From Minisyncoccota bacterium (lineage in GTDB: Bacteria; Patescibacteriota; Minisyncoccia; Minisyncoccales; UBA5738): DNA of 5,565 nucleotides. This document shows positions 1 through 4,505 of the stretch, piece after piece. The notes beneath the pieces were generated by a model. That model was given only the letters and a program-made list of their open reading frames with translations. It ran no database searches and had not been told where the DNA came from. The stretch's first letter is position 1. Every line of letters begins with the position of its first letter. Made by a program: the position numbers and the translations under genes. The DNA is taken from NCBI GenBank assembly GCA_025453415.1, contig JALOQL010000072.1, forward strand, positions 1 through 5,565. Reading direction: 5' to 3'.

Positions 1-1
1 T

Positions 2-115
2 CGGCAACAAGTTATCGCCGCTGCAATTCGCGATGTCGTTAAAGGTCCAAGAATTAACTCAAATGCCTCAAGAGTGCAAAAATGGGTGGACGCATACAGT
101 CGCTTGACTTTTTAA
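2..115 (+). CDS. 3' end of an unrecognised gene (partial)
   Basis: A frame that is open from the window edge ends at a TAA at 113-115. It gives 37 residues ending in VDAYSRLTF, with a balanced mix of hydrophobic, basic and polar residues that looks like the helical C-terminus of a cytoplasmic protein. No domain can be recognised from so short a tail. A promoter-like sequence for the micro-ORF region overlaps its last codons. An open frame of 37 codons can arise by chance, so this is a plausible but weak call. Confidence 0.4.
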   Translation, partial: RQQVIAAAIRDVVKGPRINSNASRVQKWVDAYSRLTF

Positions 116-132
116 ATGCCGCTTGCTATTTT
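104..132 (+). promoter_or_regulatory. Candidate promoter for the micro-ORF cluster
   Basis: TTGACT at 104-109 is followed after 17 bases by TATTTT at 127-132. A TG dinucleotide at 124-125 makes this an extended -10 (TGcTATTTT). The -35 matches consensus at five of six positions and the -10 at four. Transcription would start near 139, giving a leader of about 190 bases before the first micro-ORF. It overlaps the end of the upstream partial gene. No better promoter was seen between here and 328. Confidence 0.4.
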
Positions 133-156
133 GATTTAATATAGTTCTTTGCGAAT

Positions 157-208
157 GCTTGGCCGGGATGCCCAGGACTTTTAAAAATCTTGGGCATCCT
201 GGCTAAGC
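157..208 (+). other. Long structured hairpin in the micro-ORF leader
   Basis: The arms GCTTGGCCGGGATGCCCA (157-174) and TGGGCATCCTGGCTAAGC (191-208) pair over 18 positions without a break, two of them as G-U wobbles. Pairing continues inward (175-190) with one C/A mismatch. The wobbles are G-U only in the plus-strand transcript; in a minus-strand RNA they would be C/A mismatches, so the fold favours plus-strand RNA. No T tract follows the stem, so it does not read as an ordinary intrinsic terminator. It may be a 5' stabilising structure, a regulatory RNA element, or the processed end of the upstream mRNA. Confidence 0.6.
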
Positions 209-282
209 GGTGACAAGCTTGGTATGTGTGTGTCGGTGCAGCTGCTGACTACAGTTGCCTGGCAGACCTAAACAGGGAAAAA
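209..282 (+). other. Intergenic stretch with no recognised feature
   Basis: Between the long hairpin and the palindrome there is a GT-rich run (near 222-232) and the short palindrome GCAGCTGC (239-246). No ORF with a start and ribosome binding site, no tRNA and no convincing promoter were found. If the promoter at 104-132 is right, this is part of the micro-ORF leader. Confidence 0.4.
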
Positions 283-316
283 CCTAAAATCAAAAGCGTT
301 AACGCTTAGATTTAGG
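283..316 (+). promoter_or_regulatory. Nested inverted repeat before the first micro-ORF
   Basis: A perfect 14-base palindrome, AAGCGTTAACGCTT (294-307), is flanked by a second pair of arms, CCTAAAATC (283-291) and GATTTAGG (309-316), which pair with one bulged A. In DNA this could be an operator for a dimeric repressor. In RNA it forms a hairpin whose 3' arm ends in the first Gs of the ribosome binding site, so it could modulate access to that site. The sequence does not say which level acts. Confidence 0.6.
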
Positions 317-320
317 GGGG
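314..320 (+). promoter_or_regulatory. Ribosome binding site of micro-ORF 1
   Basis: AGGGGGG lies seven bases (TAAAAGA) before the ATG at 328. It is a strong, well-spaced Shine-Dalgarno site. It supports translation of a 17-codon ORF that would otherwise be dismissed. The exported-protein genes at 845, 3149 and 3257 have no comparable site. Confidence 0.65.
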
Positions 321-327
321 TAAAAGA

Positions 328-381
328 ATGAAGAAAGAATTTGAATGCAAGTGCGAGTGTTGCAAAGAGGGTTCGGCATGA
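328..381 (+). CDS. Cysteine-rich micropeptide 1 (17 aa)
   Basis: This encodes MKKEFECKCECCKEGSA, with cysteines at 7, 9, 11 and 12 (C-K-C-E-C-C) among Lys and Glu residues. It has no signal peptide or membrane segment and should be cytoplasmic. The evidence for coding is the strong Shine-Dalgarno sequence seven bases upstream and the stop, TGA, which overlaps the next start as ATGA. The same arrangement follows in two more cysteine-rich ORFs. C-x-C and C-C spacing is typical of thiolate metal clusters such as metallothioneins. Consecutive Cys codons are also typical of cysteine-sensing leader peptides. The function is unknown; the main doubt is whether so short an ORF is translated. Confidence 0.6.
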   Translation: MKKEFECKCECCKEGSA

Positions 382-437
382 GGGATATAAGGGATATATG
401 TGAATGTCAGGGCTACTGCTGCGGTGATTGTCCATGA
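378..437 (+). CDS. Cysteine-rich micropeptide 2 (19 aa)
   Basis: This encodes MRDIRDICECQGYCCGDCP, with cysteines at 8, 10, 14, 15 and 18 (C-x-C, C-C, C-x2-C). Its ATG (378-380) overlaps the TGA of micropeptide 1, so it probably depends on translational coupling. A GAGG inside ORF 1 (367-370) may help initiation. Its start is followed by a perfect 9-base tandem duplication (381-398) that gives the residues RDI-RDI. The order C-x-C then C-C resembles micropeptide 1, and the two may be diverged copies. There is no export signal and no recognised family. Confidence 0.6.
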   Translation: MRDIRDICECQGYCCGDCP

Positions 438-499
438 GAGGATGCGTAGCCGCTGAATGTCTAGCATGCTGCTCCTGCGCCTGCCCTAAGGTCTGCTGA
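434..499 (+). CDS. Cysteine-rich micropeptide 3 (21 aa)
   Basis: The peptide has seven cysteines in 21 residues (4, 9, 12, 13, 15, 17, 21). Residues 9-21 read CLACCSCACPKVC. The ATG (434-436) again overlaps the preceding TGA as ATGA; no strong ribosome binding site is visible, which suggests coupling to ORF 2. It is the most cysteine-dense of the three, rich in Ala, and has almost no acidic residues. The repeated C-x-C spacing could bind soft metals or form Fe-S or disulfide links. It ends at a TGA (497-499). No homologue is recognised. Confidence 0.6.
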   Translation: MRGCVAAECLACCSCACPKVC

Positions 500-508
500 G
501 GGACTTCA

Positions 509-532
509 ATGAAGTTGTCCAGGGGACCATGA
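509..532 (+). CDS. Possible 7-codon ORF after the micropeptide cluster
   Basis: ATG at 509 begins MKLSRGP, ending in TGA at 530-532. GAGGGA (498-503) lies five bases upstream as a fair ribosome binding site. The stop overlaps the next ATG as ATGA, continuing the pattern of the three cysteine-rich ORFs. It has no cysteine and is so short that chance is a serious alternative. Confidence 0.2.
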   Translation: MKLSRGP

Positions 533-564
533 GCCGCCCTTTTATCGGGCGATGCAATACCTAA
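529..564 (+). CDS. Possible 11-codon ORF, coupled by ATGA
   Basis: ATG at 529 overlaps the previous TGA and gives MSRPFIGRCNT, ending in TAA at 562-564. It has one cysteine. A small hairpin, CGCCC (535-539) with GGGCG (547-551), lies inside it. It is listed only because it repeats the overlap pattern; the coding evidence is weak. Confidence 0.18.
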   Translation: MSRPFIGRCNT

Positions 565-606
565 CTTGTCCAGAATAGAGACCTAGAAAAAGAACTATTG
601 CCTGGT

Positions 607-636
607 TTGACACCGGTGCAACAAGTCCTATACAAT
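607..636 (+). promoter_or_regulatory. Promoter upstream of the secreted-protein leader
   Basis: A perfect TTGACA (607-612) is followed after 18 bases by TACAAT (631-636), which matches the -10 consensus at five of six positions. The predicted start is near 643. The product would run into the terminator at 687-725, making an RNA of about 80 bases, or read through to the gene at 845. Confidence 0.6.
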
Positions 637-646
637 ATCAGGACTT
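623..646. promoter_or_regulatory. Dyad over the -10 box (candidate operator)
   Basis: AAGTCCT (623-629) and AGGACTT (640-646) are perfect 7-base inverted arms separated by ten bases that contain the TACAAT -10 element. Such placement would let a bound dimer block RNA polymerase. The word CAGGACTT also occurs at 173-180 in the hairpin of the previous leader. No regulator gene is in the window. Confidence 0.4.
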
Positions 647-686
647 TGGGGTTCATTTTTTTTCTCTCTATTCCTATTGAATTTTC

Positions 687-725
687 ATCCGCTCCGGGAA
701 ACCGGGGCGGGTTTCGTTTTGTTTC
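687..725 (+). terminator. Strong intrinsic terminator or attenuator
   Basis: ATCCGCTCCGG (687-697), a GAAA loop, and CCGGGGCGGGT (702-712) form an 11-bp stem with two wobble pairs, followed by a T-rich tail (TTCGTTTTGTTTC). It would end the micro-ORF transcript and also the transcript from the promoter at 607-636. Because it lies about 45 bases after that promoter and 120 bases before the 845 gene, it may act as an attenuator for that gene. Confidence 0.75.
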
Positions 726-844
726 ATTAAGCCGTCATTCATGGCGGTTTAAGAGCCGGCATTATAGAATTGCTTGTGCGGGCGATCGGGAAAAGGGTCG
801 ATGATCGCTTATAAGCAAAACAAGCAAATAATAAAACAAAAAAC
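726..844 (+). other. Structured leader before the 177-aa gene
   Basis: Two hairpins follow the terminator. AAGCCGTCA (729-737) pairs with TGGCGGTTT (742-750) across a TTCA loop. GCGATC (782-787) pairs with GATCGC (803-808). The last 30 bases before the ATG are almost only A with some C, G and T, and contain no Shine-Dalgarno sequence. No known riboswitch class was recognised, and no clear promoter was found here, so expression of the downstream gene may depend on read-through of the terminator. Confidence 0.4.
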
Positions 845-1378
845 ATGAGCAAAAAATTTTTCGGTTTGTGTATGACAGTGTTCGCGCTTTGCGTGGTGGC
901 GGTCGCGGGCCCGGCCCTGGCAGGACCGACCGCACCGGCGGGCAAGTCCAATACCGGCCAGTTGTATCTTTATGAAAAGAATCCGGCCGATTGGACCGTC
1001 GTTGACGGCGGCGCCTGGGGAAAGATGACCTACAAGCTTTCCGGGCCGGCGTTCGACTATGTGTTCAATGGCCACGGCCTGGTGCCGGGAGGGGATTACA
1101 CCCTGATCTATTATCCGGACAAGGCCGGCAATCCCTGGCCGCGCACGGATGTGATCTGCCTGGGCCAAGGTTTGGCCAACAACGGCGGCAATGCGCATAT
1201 TGCCAACGCGGTCGATACCACAACCAGCTTGCCTTCGGCGGCCGATATCAATGCCGGAGCCAAGATCTGGCTTGTTGAATCCGCGGCGGTTGATTGCGCT
1301 GCCGGCGTAATGTCCGGATGGAATCCGACGGAATATCTGTTTGAGGGCGACCTGATCAATTTCACCTATGAGCCTTAG
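845..1378 (+). CDS. Small secreted protein of unknown function
   Basis: The 177-residue product starts with a clear Sec signal peptide: a basic start (MSKK), a hydrophobic core to about residue 24, and a likely cleavage after ALA at 26. The mature part is about 150 residues, rich in Gly, Asn and aromatic residues, and probably beta-sandwich-like. It includes the phrase GGDYTLIYYPDKAG (82-95), which resembles small exported proteins of unknown function in uncultivated bacteria and archaea. Only two cysteines (105 and 151) are left after cleavage and they could form a disulfide. The ATG at 845 is chosen because it opens the signal peptide; no ribosome binding site is visible. It is followed by a bidirectional terminator. 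Export is well supported; the function is not known. Confidence 0.88.
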   Translation: MSKKFFGLCMTVFALCVVAVAGPALAGPTAPAGKSNTGQLYLYEKNPADWTVVDGGAWGKMTYKLSGPAFDYVFNGHGLVPGGDYTLIYYPDKAGNPWPRTDVICLGQGLANNGGNAHIANAVDTTTSLPSAADINAGAKIWLVESAAVDCAAGVMSGWNPTEYLFEGDLINFTYEP

Positions 1379-1396
1379 CCAGCAGGGGCGCCGCAG

Positions 1397-1428
1397 AACA
1401 AAAACTCCGCGAAAGCGGAGGTTTTGTT
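1397..1428. terminator. Bidirectional intrinsic terminator
   Basis: AACAAAAACTCCGC (1397-1410), a GAAA loop, and GCGGAGGTTTTGTT (1415-1428) form a 14-position stem with a single mismatch. The A-rich left arm and T-rich right arm supply a U tract in either direction. It sits between the convergent genes that end at 1378 (plus) and 1452 (minus) and can serve both. Confidence 0.9.
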
Positions 1429-1451
1429 TACAAAGGATCGTTTTGAATCTG

Positions 1452-3149
1452 CTATTGGCCCATCATTCCCAATCCCTGCGAGTTGGTGATCACGGGGACT
1501 TGTTGCGTTTTAAGGTAACTGCCGATCTGGGCGATCATCGCGGGGGTGGTGCTGTACTGCTCGCCACTGGTATTGGTTTGCACTTTATGGAACAGCAGGA
1601 TGAGCCAAGTTTTGTTTTGTTTGGCTTGGTTGATCCACTGCTTAACTTGCGCTAGGGTAGTGGTGTTTTCCACGCTTTGCATCACCAGCTTGTATTTGTT
1701 GGTGACCTTTGAATTGTATCCCGGGTCGCTGGTGCGGGCGCCGGCGTATCCGGCGCTTTTTACCGCCGCATCCGCTGCCGCATTGTAGCTTCCGAAGGGA
1801 TAGGCGAAAGTGGCGGCGTTGATGCCGTTGGCGGTAAACCATGTCTTGGAGCCGGAAACCTCGTCGGTCAGCTGTTCCGGCGTCAGGGTTGTCAGGTCGG
1901 CGTGGGTCTTGGTGTGCGAACCGATTTCGTTGCCGGAGCTTTGAAGCGTTTTTACCTGGGCCAGGGTCATGTAGCCGGTATCGCCAAGCGCATCGGCCAT
2001 CACGTAGTAGGTGCTTTTGAGTCCCAGGGTTTTCAGTATCGGATAGCCGTTCCTATAGGTATTGAGCCAGCCGTCGTCAAAGTTTAACGAAACCATACCT
2101 TTGGCAAAGGCGGCCGATCCGATCTCGGCCAGCGAATATTCGTCGGTCGCCAGCGTTCCGACGCCGGCGATCAAGTGGAAGATCGTGATTGACTTGGCGT
2201 TGGGAGGCGTGACGATCTCGCCGGAGAACTTGGTCCAGGTGCCAGCGGCGGGCAAGTTGGCGGCGCGGATATATTGGTAGGTGCCGTCCTGTAATTGCAC
2301 TTGCGCTTCGACGACGGAAGCAGTGTCCGAGCGGTAGTAATCCGAAAACAGATAACGCCAATTGCTTTTGGCCGTTACCGGAGCGAAATACCATTTGGCA
2401 TCGCCATCGGTATAGCTTGTGGTTTGGACGCTCGCGGCATTGCCGTTGTAGCCGGTGATCGGATATGAGTATGCCGAAGTGTTGTTGCCCCAGCCTCCCT
2501 GGAACCAGCCAACGGGCTGGCCGTCCGCGCCGGCATATTCCAACGACGGGTTGGTGATAAGATTGTCCGGGGTCGGCGGCGGGACAACGGGCGCCGTATA
2601 AACTTGCAACGAATAATTATCCACGGTCAGGCTGCCGACGGAATTTATCAAATGAAATACCGTTATCCTGGCGGTACCGGAGGGCACGGTCACAATGGCT
2701 TTGGCCGCGGCCCAGTCCGGGGCGGGATTGAGGGTGGCGATGCTGGCGTACGAAAACGCTCCGGCCGTATCGGTGAATTGCGCGACCAAGTAGGTCTTGG
2801 TATCCGATTTATAGCTGTCGGAGAATTGGTAGGTTCCCGCGGAAACCGCCACCGGGTCAAAATACCATTTGGCATCGCCGTCGGCATAAGAAGTTATTTG
2901 CAGGTTTGCGGCGCCGGCGCCGTCGCTGCCGGCTACCGGATAGGAAAACACCGCGGTATTCGTGCCCCATTTGCCTTGGTTCCATCCCAGGGGGGTCGAA
3001 GGATCCGCGGACGCGGTTTCCAGCGACGGGTTGGCGATAAGGTTCGGGCCGCTTGTGTCCGCCCGGGCAAAAGATAACGGAAAAATTCCGGTCAAAAAAA
3101 CGATTGCCGCGGTCATGATCGAGCGGGAAATAAAATGTTTTTGTTCCAT
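1452..3149 (-). CDS. Secreted polysaccharide deacetylase with two beta-sandwich modules
   Basis: This is a 565-residue carbohydrate esterase family 4 (NodB-type) protein, expected to hydrolyse N- or O-acetyl groups of a polysaccharide outside the cytoplasm. Residues 1-30 form a signal peptide ending near FARA. Two tandem carbohydrate-binding-like modules follow (36-184 and 196-343), joined by a Pro-rich linker (VVPPPTP). The catalytic domain (350-560) shows motif 1 NFDDG (D358 likely base, D359 metal), motif 2 SHTKTH (H412 and H416, metal), motif 3 YPFGSY (450-455) and motif 5 LLFHKV with H521. The core motifs are intact, so activity is likely. The substrate (peptidoglycan, chitin-like polymer or exopolysaccharide) cannot be read. 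The ATG is preceded by an A-rich stretch without a ribosome binding site. It is divergent from the glycosidase-like gene, which suggests a shared polysaccharide role. Confidence 0.92.
   Translation of the reverse strand: MEQKHFISRSIMTAAIVFLTGIFPLSFARADTSGPNLIANPSLETASADPSTPLGWNQGKWGTNTAVFSYPVAGSDGAGAANLQITSYADGDAKWYFDPVAVSAGTYQFSDSYKSDTKTYLVAQFTDTAGAFSYASIATLNPAPDWAAAKAIVTVPSGTARITVFHLINSVGSLTVDNYSLQVYTAPVVPPPTPDNLITNPSLEYAGADGQPVGWFQGGWGNNTSAYSYPITGYNGNAASVQTTSYTDGDAKWYFAPVTAKSNWRYLFSDYYRSDTASVVEAQVQLQDGTYQYIRAANLPAAGTWTKFSGEIVTPPNAKSITIFHLIAGVGTLATDEYSLAEIGSAAFAKGMVSLNFDDGWLNTYRNGYPILKTLGLKSTYYVMADALGDTGYMTLAQVKTLQSSGNEIGSHTKTHADLTTLTPEQLTDEVSGSKTWFTANGINAATFAYPFGSYNAAADAAVKSAGYAGARTSDPGYNSKVTNKYKLVMQSVENTTTLAQVKQWINQAKQNKTWLILLFHKVQTNTSGEQYSTTPAMIAQIGSYLKTQQVPVITNSQGLGMMGQ
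2121..2564 (-). repeat. Second beta-sandwich module (internal protein repeat)
   Basis: Codons 196-343 of the deacetylase repeat the preceding module: NLITNPSLE, a GW..GGWG segment, TSYTDGDAKWYF, and an ITIFHLIAGVGTL segment recur in the same order. The pattern resembles jelly-roll modules of the CBM4/9 type, which bind glycans. This copy lies directly next to the catalytic domain. Confidence 0.8.
2598..3044 (-). repeat. First beta-sandwich module (internal protein repeat)
   Basis: Codons 36-184 carry NLIANPSLE, GWNQGKWG, TSYADGDAKWYF and ITVFHLINSVGSL, matching the second module segment by segment. The copies have diverged across their whole length, so the duplication is old. The conserved aromatic residues (W56, W61, W95, Y96) are candidates for sugar stacking, by inference. 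Confidence 0.8.
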
Positions 3150-3256
3150 GGTTTTAATGTTTAATTTAGCGTCCGGGTCTTAATATTTATTTACGATATC
3201 GGACATGCCACAGCCATGCCGTAATTATGATATAACTCGTCCGATATTAAAAAAGC
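3150..3256. promoter_or_regulatory. Divergent control region with a 9-bp inverted repeat
   Basis: This 107-bp AT-rich gap lies between two divergent genes. It holds ATATCGGAC (3196-3204) and its exact inverse GTCCGATAT (3239-3247), separated by 34 bases; arm centres are 43 bp apart, about four helical turns. A possible plus-strand -10, TATGAT (3226-3231), lies between the arms but has no good -35 at normal spacing. No convincing minus-strand promoter was seen. The repeat is a candidate operator pair for coordinated control of both genes. Confidence 0.45.
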
Positions 3257-4384
3257 ATGAACAAAATTTTGATGATGTCCTTTGCCGGTCTGATCCCCGC
3301 GCTGTTTATTTTTTGCGCGGCAAAAAACGTTTCCGGTAATTCGATAAACATGAAAACGACTTTGACCGATGCGGCCACGTCGTGGCAGGGATCGCTGGCA
3401 AGTTCGGACGATCCGCAGCTGCAAAAATTGGCCGAGTTCGAAGACCGCTGCGACGGAGCGTTTTCCGGAATGATGGTTTTCCAGGTTTTTCCGCCGGATG
3501 GGAATGCGGGGCGGGATATGGCGGCGGCAATCGCGAAAAAGGTAAAAGAATTCGCGATTTACGGCGTCCGGCCGATCGTAGTCGTCGAGCCGGTCAGCGC
3601 GGCCGATGGCGCCGCGGTCTCATTCGCGGACATTGCGGCGGGAAAGCATGATACCGCGCTAAGAACATATTTTTCGGAGATCAAAAAAACCGGGGTGACC
3701 GACCGGCAGATGGGATTATGGGTGCCTCTGCCCGAGCCCAACACCGATTCGTGGGGGCAGGCAAATTCCGCGCCGGATGATTTCGTGTCCGCCTATAACC
3801 GGTACGGGATGATCTTTAAAGAATATTTTCCAACCGCCGATATCGGTCCGCTTCTGGATAGTGAAACCTATTTATGGGACGCGGGTAATACCGCGGTAGT
3901 TCCCTTGGACCCGTATTTGGAGGGGGTCAATAAAAGCTTGGTCGATAGTTTTGGGCTGCAAGGATTTCCTTGGCCTTATGTTGGCGCCGGTGGCCTGGAA
4001 ACCGATTATGACGCGGCCAGTTTCTTGCCGGCGGTGCAAGCCATCGACGCCGCAAAAAACTTAGGAACGAAATCCGTCTGGTTTAATACCGGTACGTTTT
4101 CCTCATTCTATATCGACGGCAAACTGGTCTTTCCTTTAGCCACCGGCCAGCGGGCGCAAATATTGGAAACAATTCTTGGCCAGCTGGTTTCGGCCAGGGA
4201 CGTGGGGATGGCGGTATCGGTGAATATTTTCGCGCAGGATAAGAGCGGCGAGGATGAGGGTATCGACTGGTCATACTGGAAAAGCTCATTCGATTCGTCC
4301 AGTGCCGACGGGGCCGCCCTGTGCGATTTCACGAAAAGAGCCCGGAGCGCCGGGATAACACTTTCGGTTTTCGATACCAAATAA
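3257..4384 (+). CDS. Exported TIM-barrel, glycosidase-like protein
   Basis: The 375-residue product begins with a signal peptide or signal anchor (hydrophobic core about residues 5-21). The remainder alternates strand-like and helical segments as in a (beta/alpha)8 barrel: GVRPIVVVEPV (103-113), GLWVPLPEPN (153-162), ADIGPLLDSETY (194-205), KSVWFNTGT (272-280) and GMAVSVNIFAQD (317-328). PLPEPN resembles the acid/base strand of clan GH-A enzymes, such as the PLHEMN-type motif of GH26, making E160 the candidate acid/base. No glutamate appears at the expected nucleophile strand, where WFNTG is seen, so it may be inactive, binding-only or differently built. The ATG at 3257 opens the signal peptide; no ribosome binding site is visible. 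It is divergent from the deacetylase and followed by a terminator. Export and fold type are likely; the enzyme family is uncertain. Confidence 0.85.
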   Translation: MNKILMMSFAGLIPALFIFCAAKNVSGNSINMKTTLTDAATSWQGSLASSDDPQLQKLAEFEDRCDGAFSGMMVFQVFPPDGNAGRDMAAAIAKKVKEFAIYGVRPIVVVEPVSAADGAAVSFADIAAGKHDTALRTYFSEIKKTGVTDRQMGLWVPLPEPNTDSWGQANSAPDDFVSAYNRYGMIFKEYFPTADIGPLLDSETYLWDAGNTAVVPLDPYLEGVNKSLVDSFGLQGFPWPYVGAGGLETDYDAASFLPAVQAIDAAKNLGTKSVWFNTGTFSSFYIDGKLVFPLATGQRAQILETILGQLVSARDVGMAVSVNIFAQDKSGEDEGIDWSYWKSSFDSSSADGAALCDFTKRARSAGITLSVFDTK

Positions 4385-4398
4385 TCGAGTGGTCATTT

Positions 4399-4428
4399 AA
4401 CCATTACCCGTGATGGTTTTGATTTGGT
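4399..4428 (+). terminator. Intrinsic terminator after the glycosidase-like gene
   Basis: AACCATTA (4399-4406) pairs with TGATGGTT (4411-4418) across a CCCG loop, with one wobble, and a T-rich tail TTGATTTGG follows. The stem is rather AT-rich, so its strength is moderate. It begins 15 bases after the stop codon and directly precedes the next promoter. Confidence 0.6.
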
Positions 4429-4457
4429 TTGACAAAATTCTATTTTATTAATATATT
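4429..4457 (+). promoter_or_regulatory. Sigma70-type promoter of the helical-protein gene
   Basis: A perfect TTGACA (4429-4434) is followed by a 17-base AT-rich spacer and TATATT (4452-4457), five of six matches to the -10 consensus. The predicted start is near 4464, which gives a leader of about 41 bases. This is the best promoter in the window and makes the gene at 4506 an independent transcription unit. Confidence 0.85.
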
Positions 4458-4469
4458 CCGGGTGAATCG

Positions 4470-4488
4470 GCGAATGGTTCCCATTCGC
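4470..4488 (+). promoter_or_regulatory. 5' UTR hairpin next to the ribosome binding site
   Basis: GCGAATGG (4470-4477) and CCATTCGC (4481-4488) form a perfect 8-bp stem with a TTC loop. It lies within a few bases of the predicted transcript start and immediately before the ribosome binding site AAAGAGGTGAG (4489-4499). Such a 5' hairpin could protect the mRNA from decay or tune initiation. Confidence 0.6.
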
Positions 4489-4505
4489 AAAGAGGTGAGT
4501 GGTAG

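Noticed and set aside
157..208. Ordinary intrinsic terminator
   Set aside because: The stem is strong but no T tract follows it (CGGTGACAAG comes next), unlike the terminators at 687-725 and 1397-1428.
328..564. UGA recoded as glycine (as in some Patescibacteria), which would merge the micro-ORFs
   Set aside because: The four large genes have about 1,300 codons and no in-frame TGA. Reading TGA through in ORFs 1 and 2 meets TAA or TAG within a few codons.
434..580. Selenocysteine readthrough of the TGA codons at 497 and 530 in the frame of micropeptide 3
   Set aside because: Reading through both stops would give a frame reaching a TAG near 582, but no clear SECIS-type hairpin follows the codons and the added residues are not cysteine-rich.
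598..804. A 68-codon plus-strand frame over the promoter and terminator
   Set aside because: It starts at a TTG without a ribosome binding site, contains the promoter and terminator hairpin, and reads as unstructured Arg/Phe-rich sequence.
809..1198. Minus-strand frame of 129 codons opposite the secreted-protein gene
   Set aside because: It is a shadow of the 845-1378 gene, which has a clear signal peptide and coherent protein sequence on the other strand.
2604..3077. Plus-strand frame of 157 codons opposite the deacetylase
   Set aside because: It is a Gly/Arg-rich antisense product of the binding-module coding sequence, with no domain or ribosome binding site.
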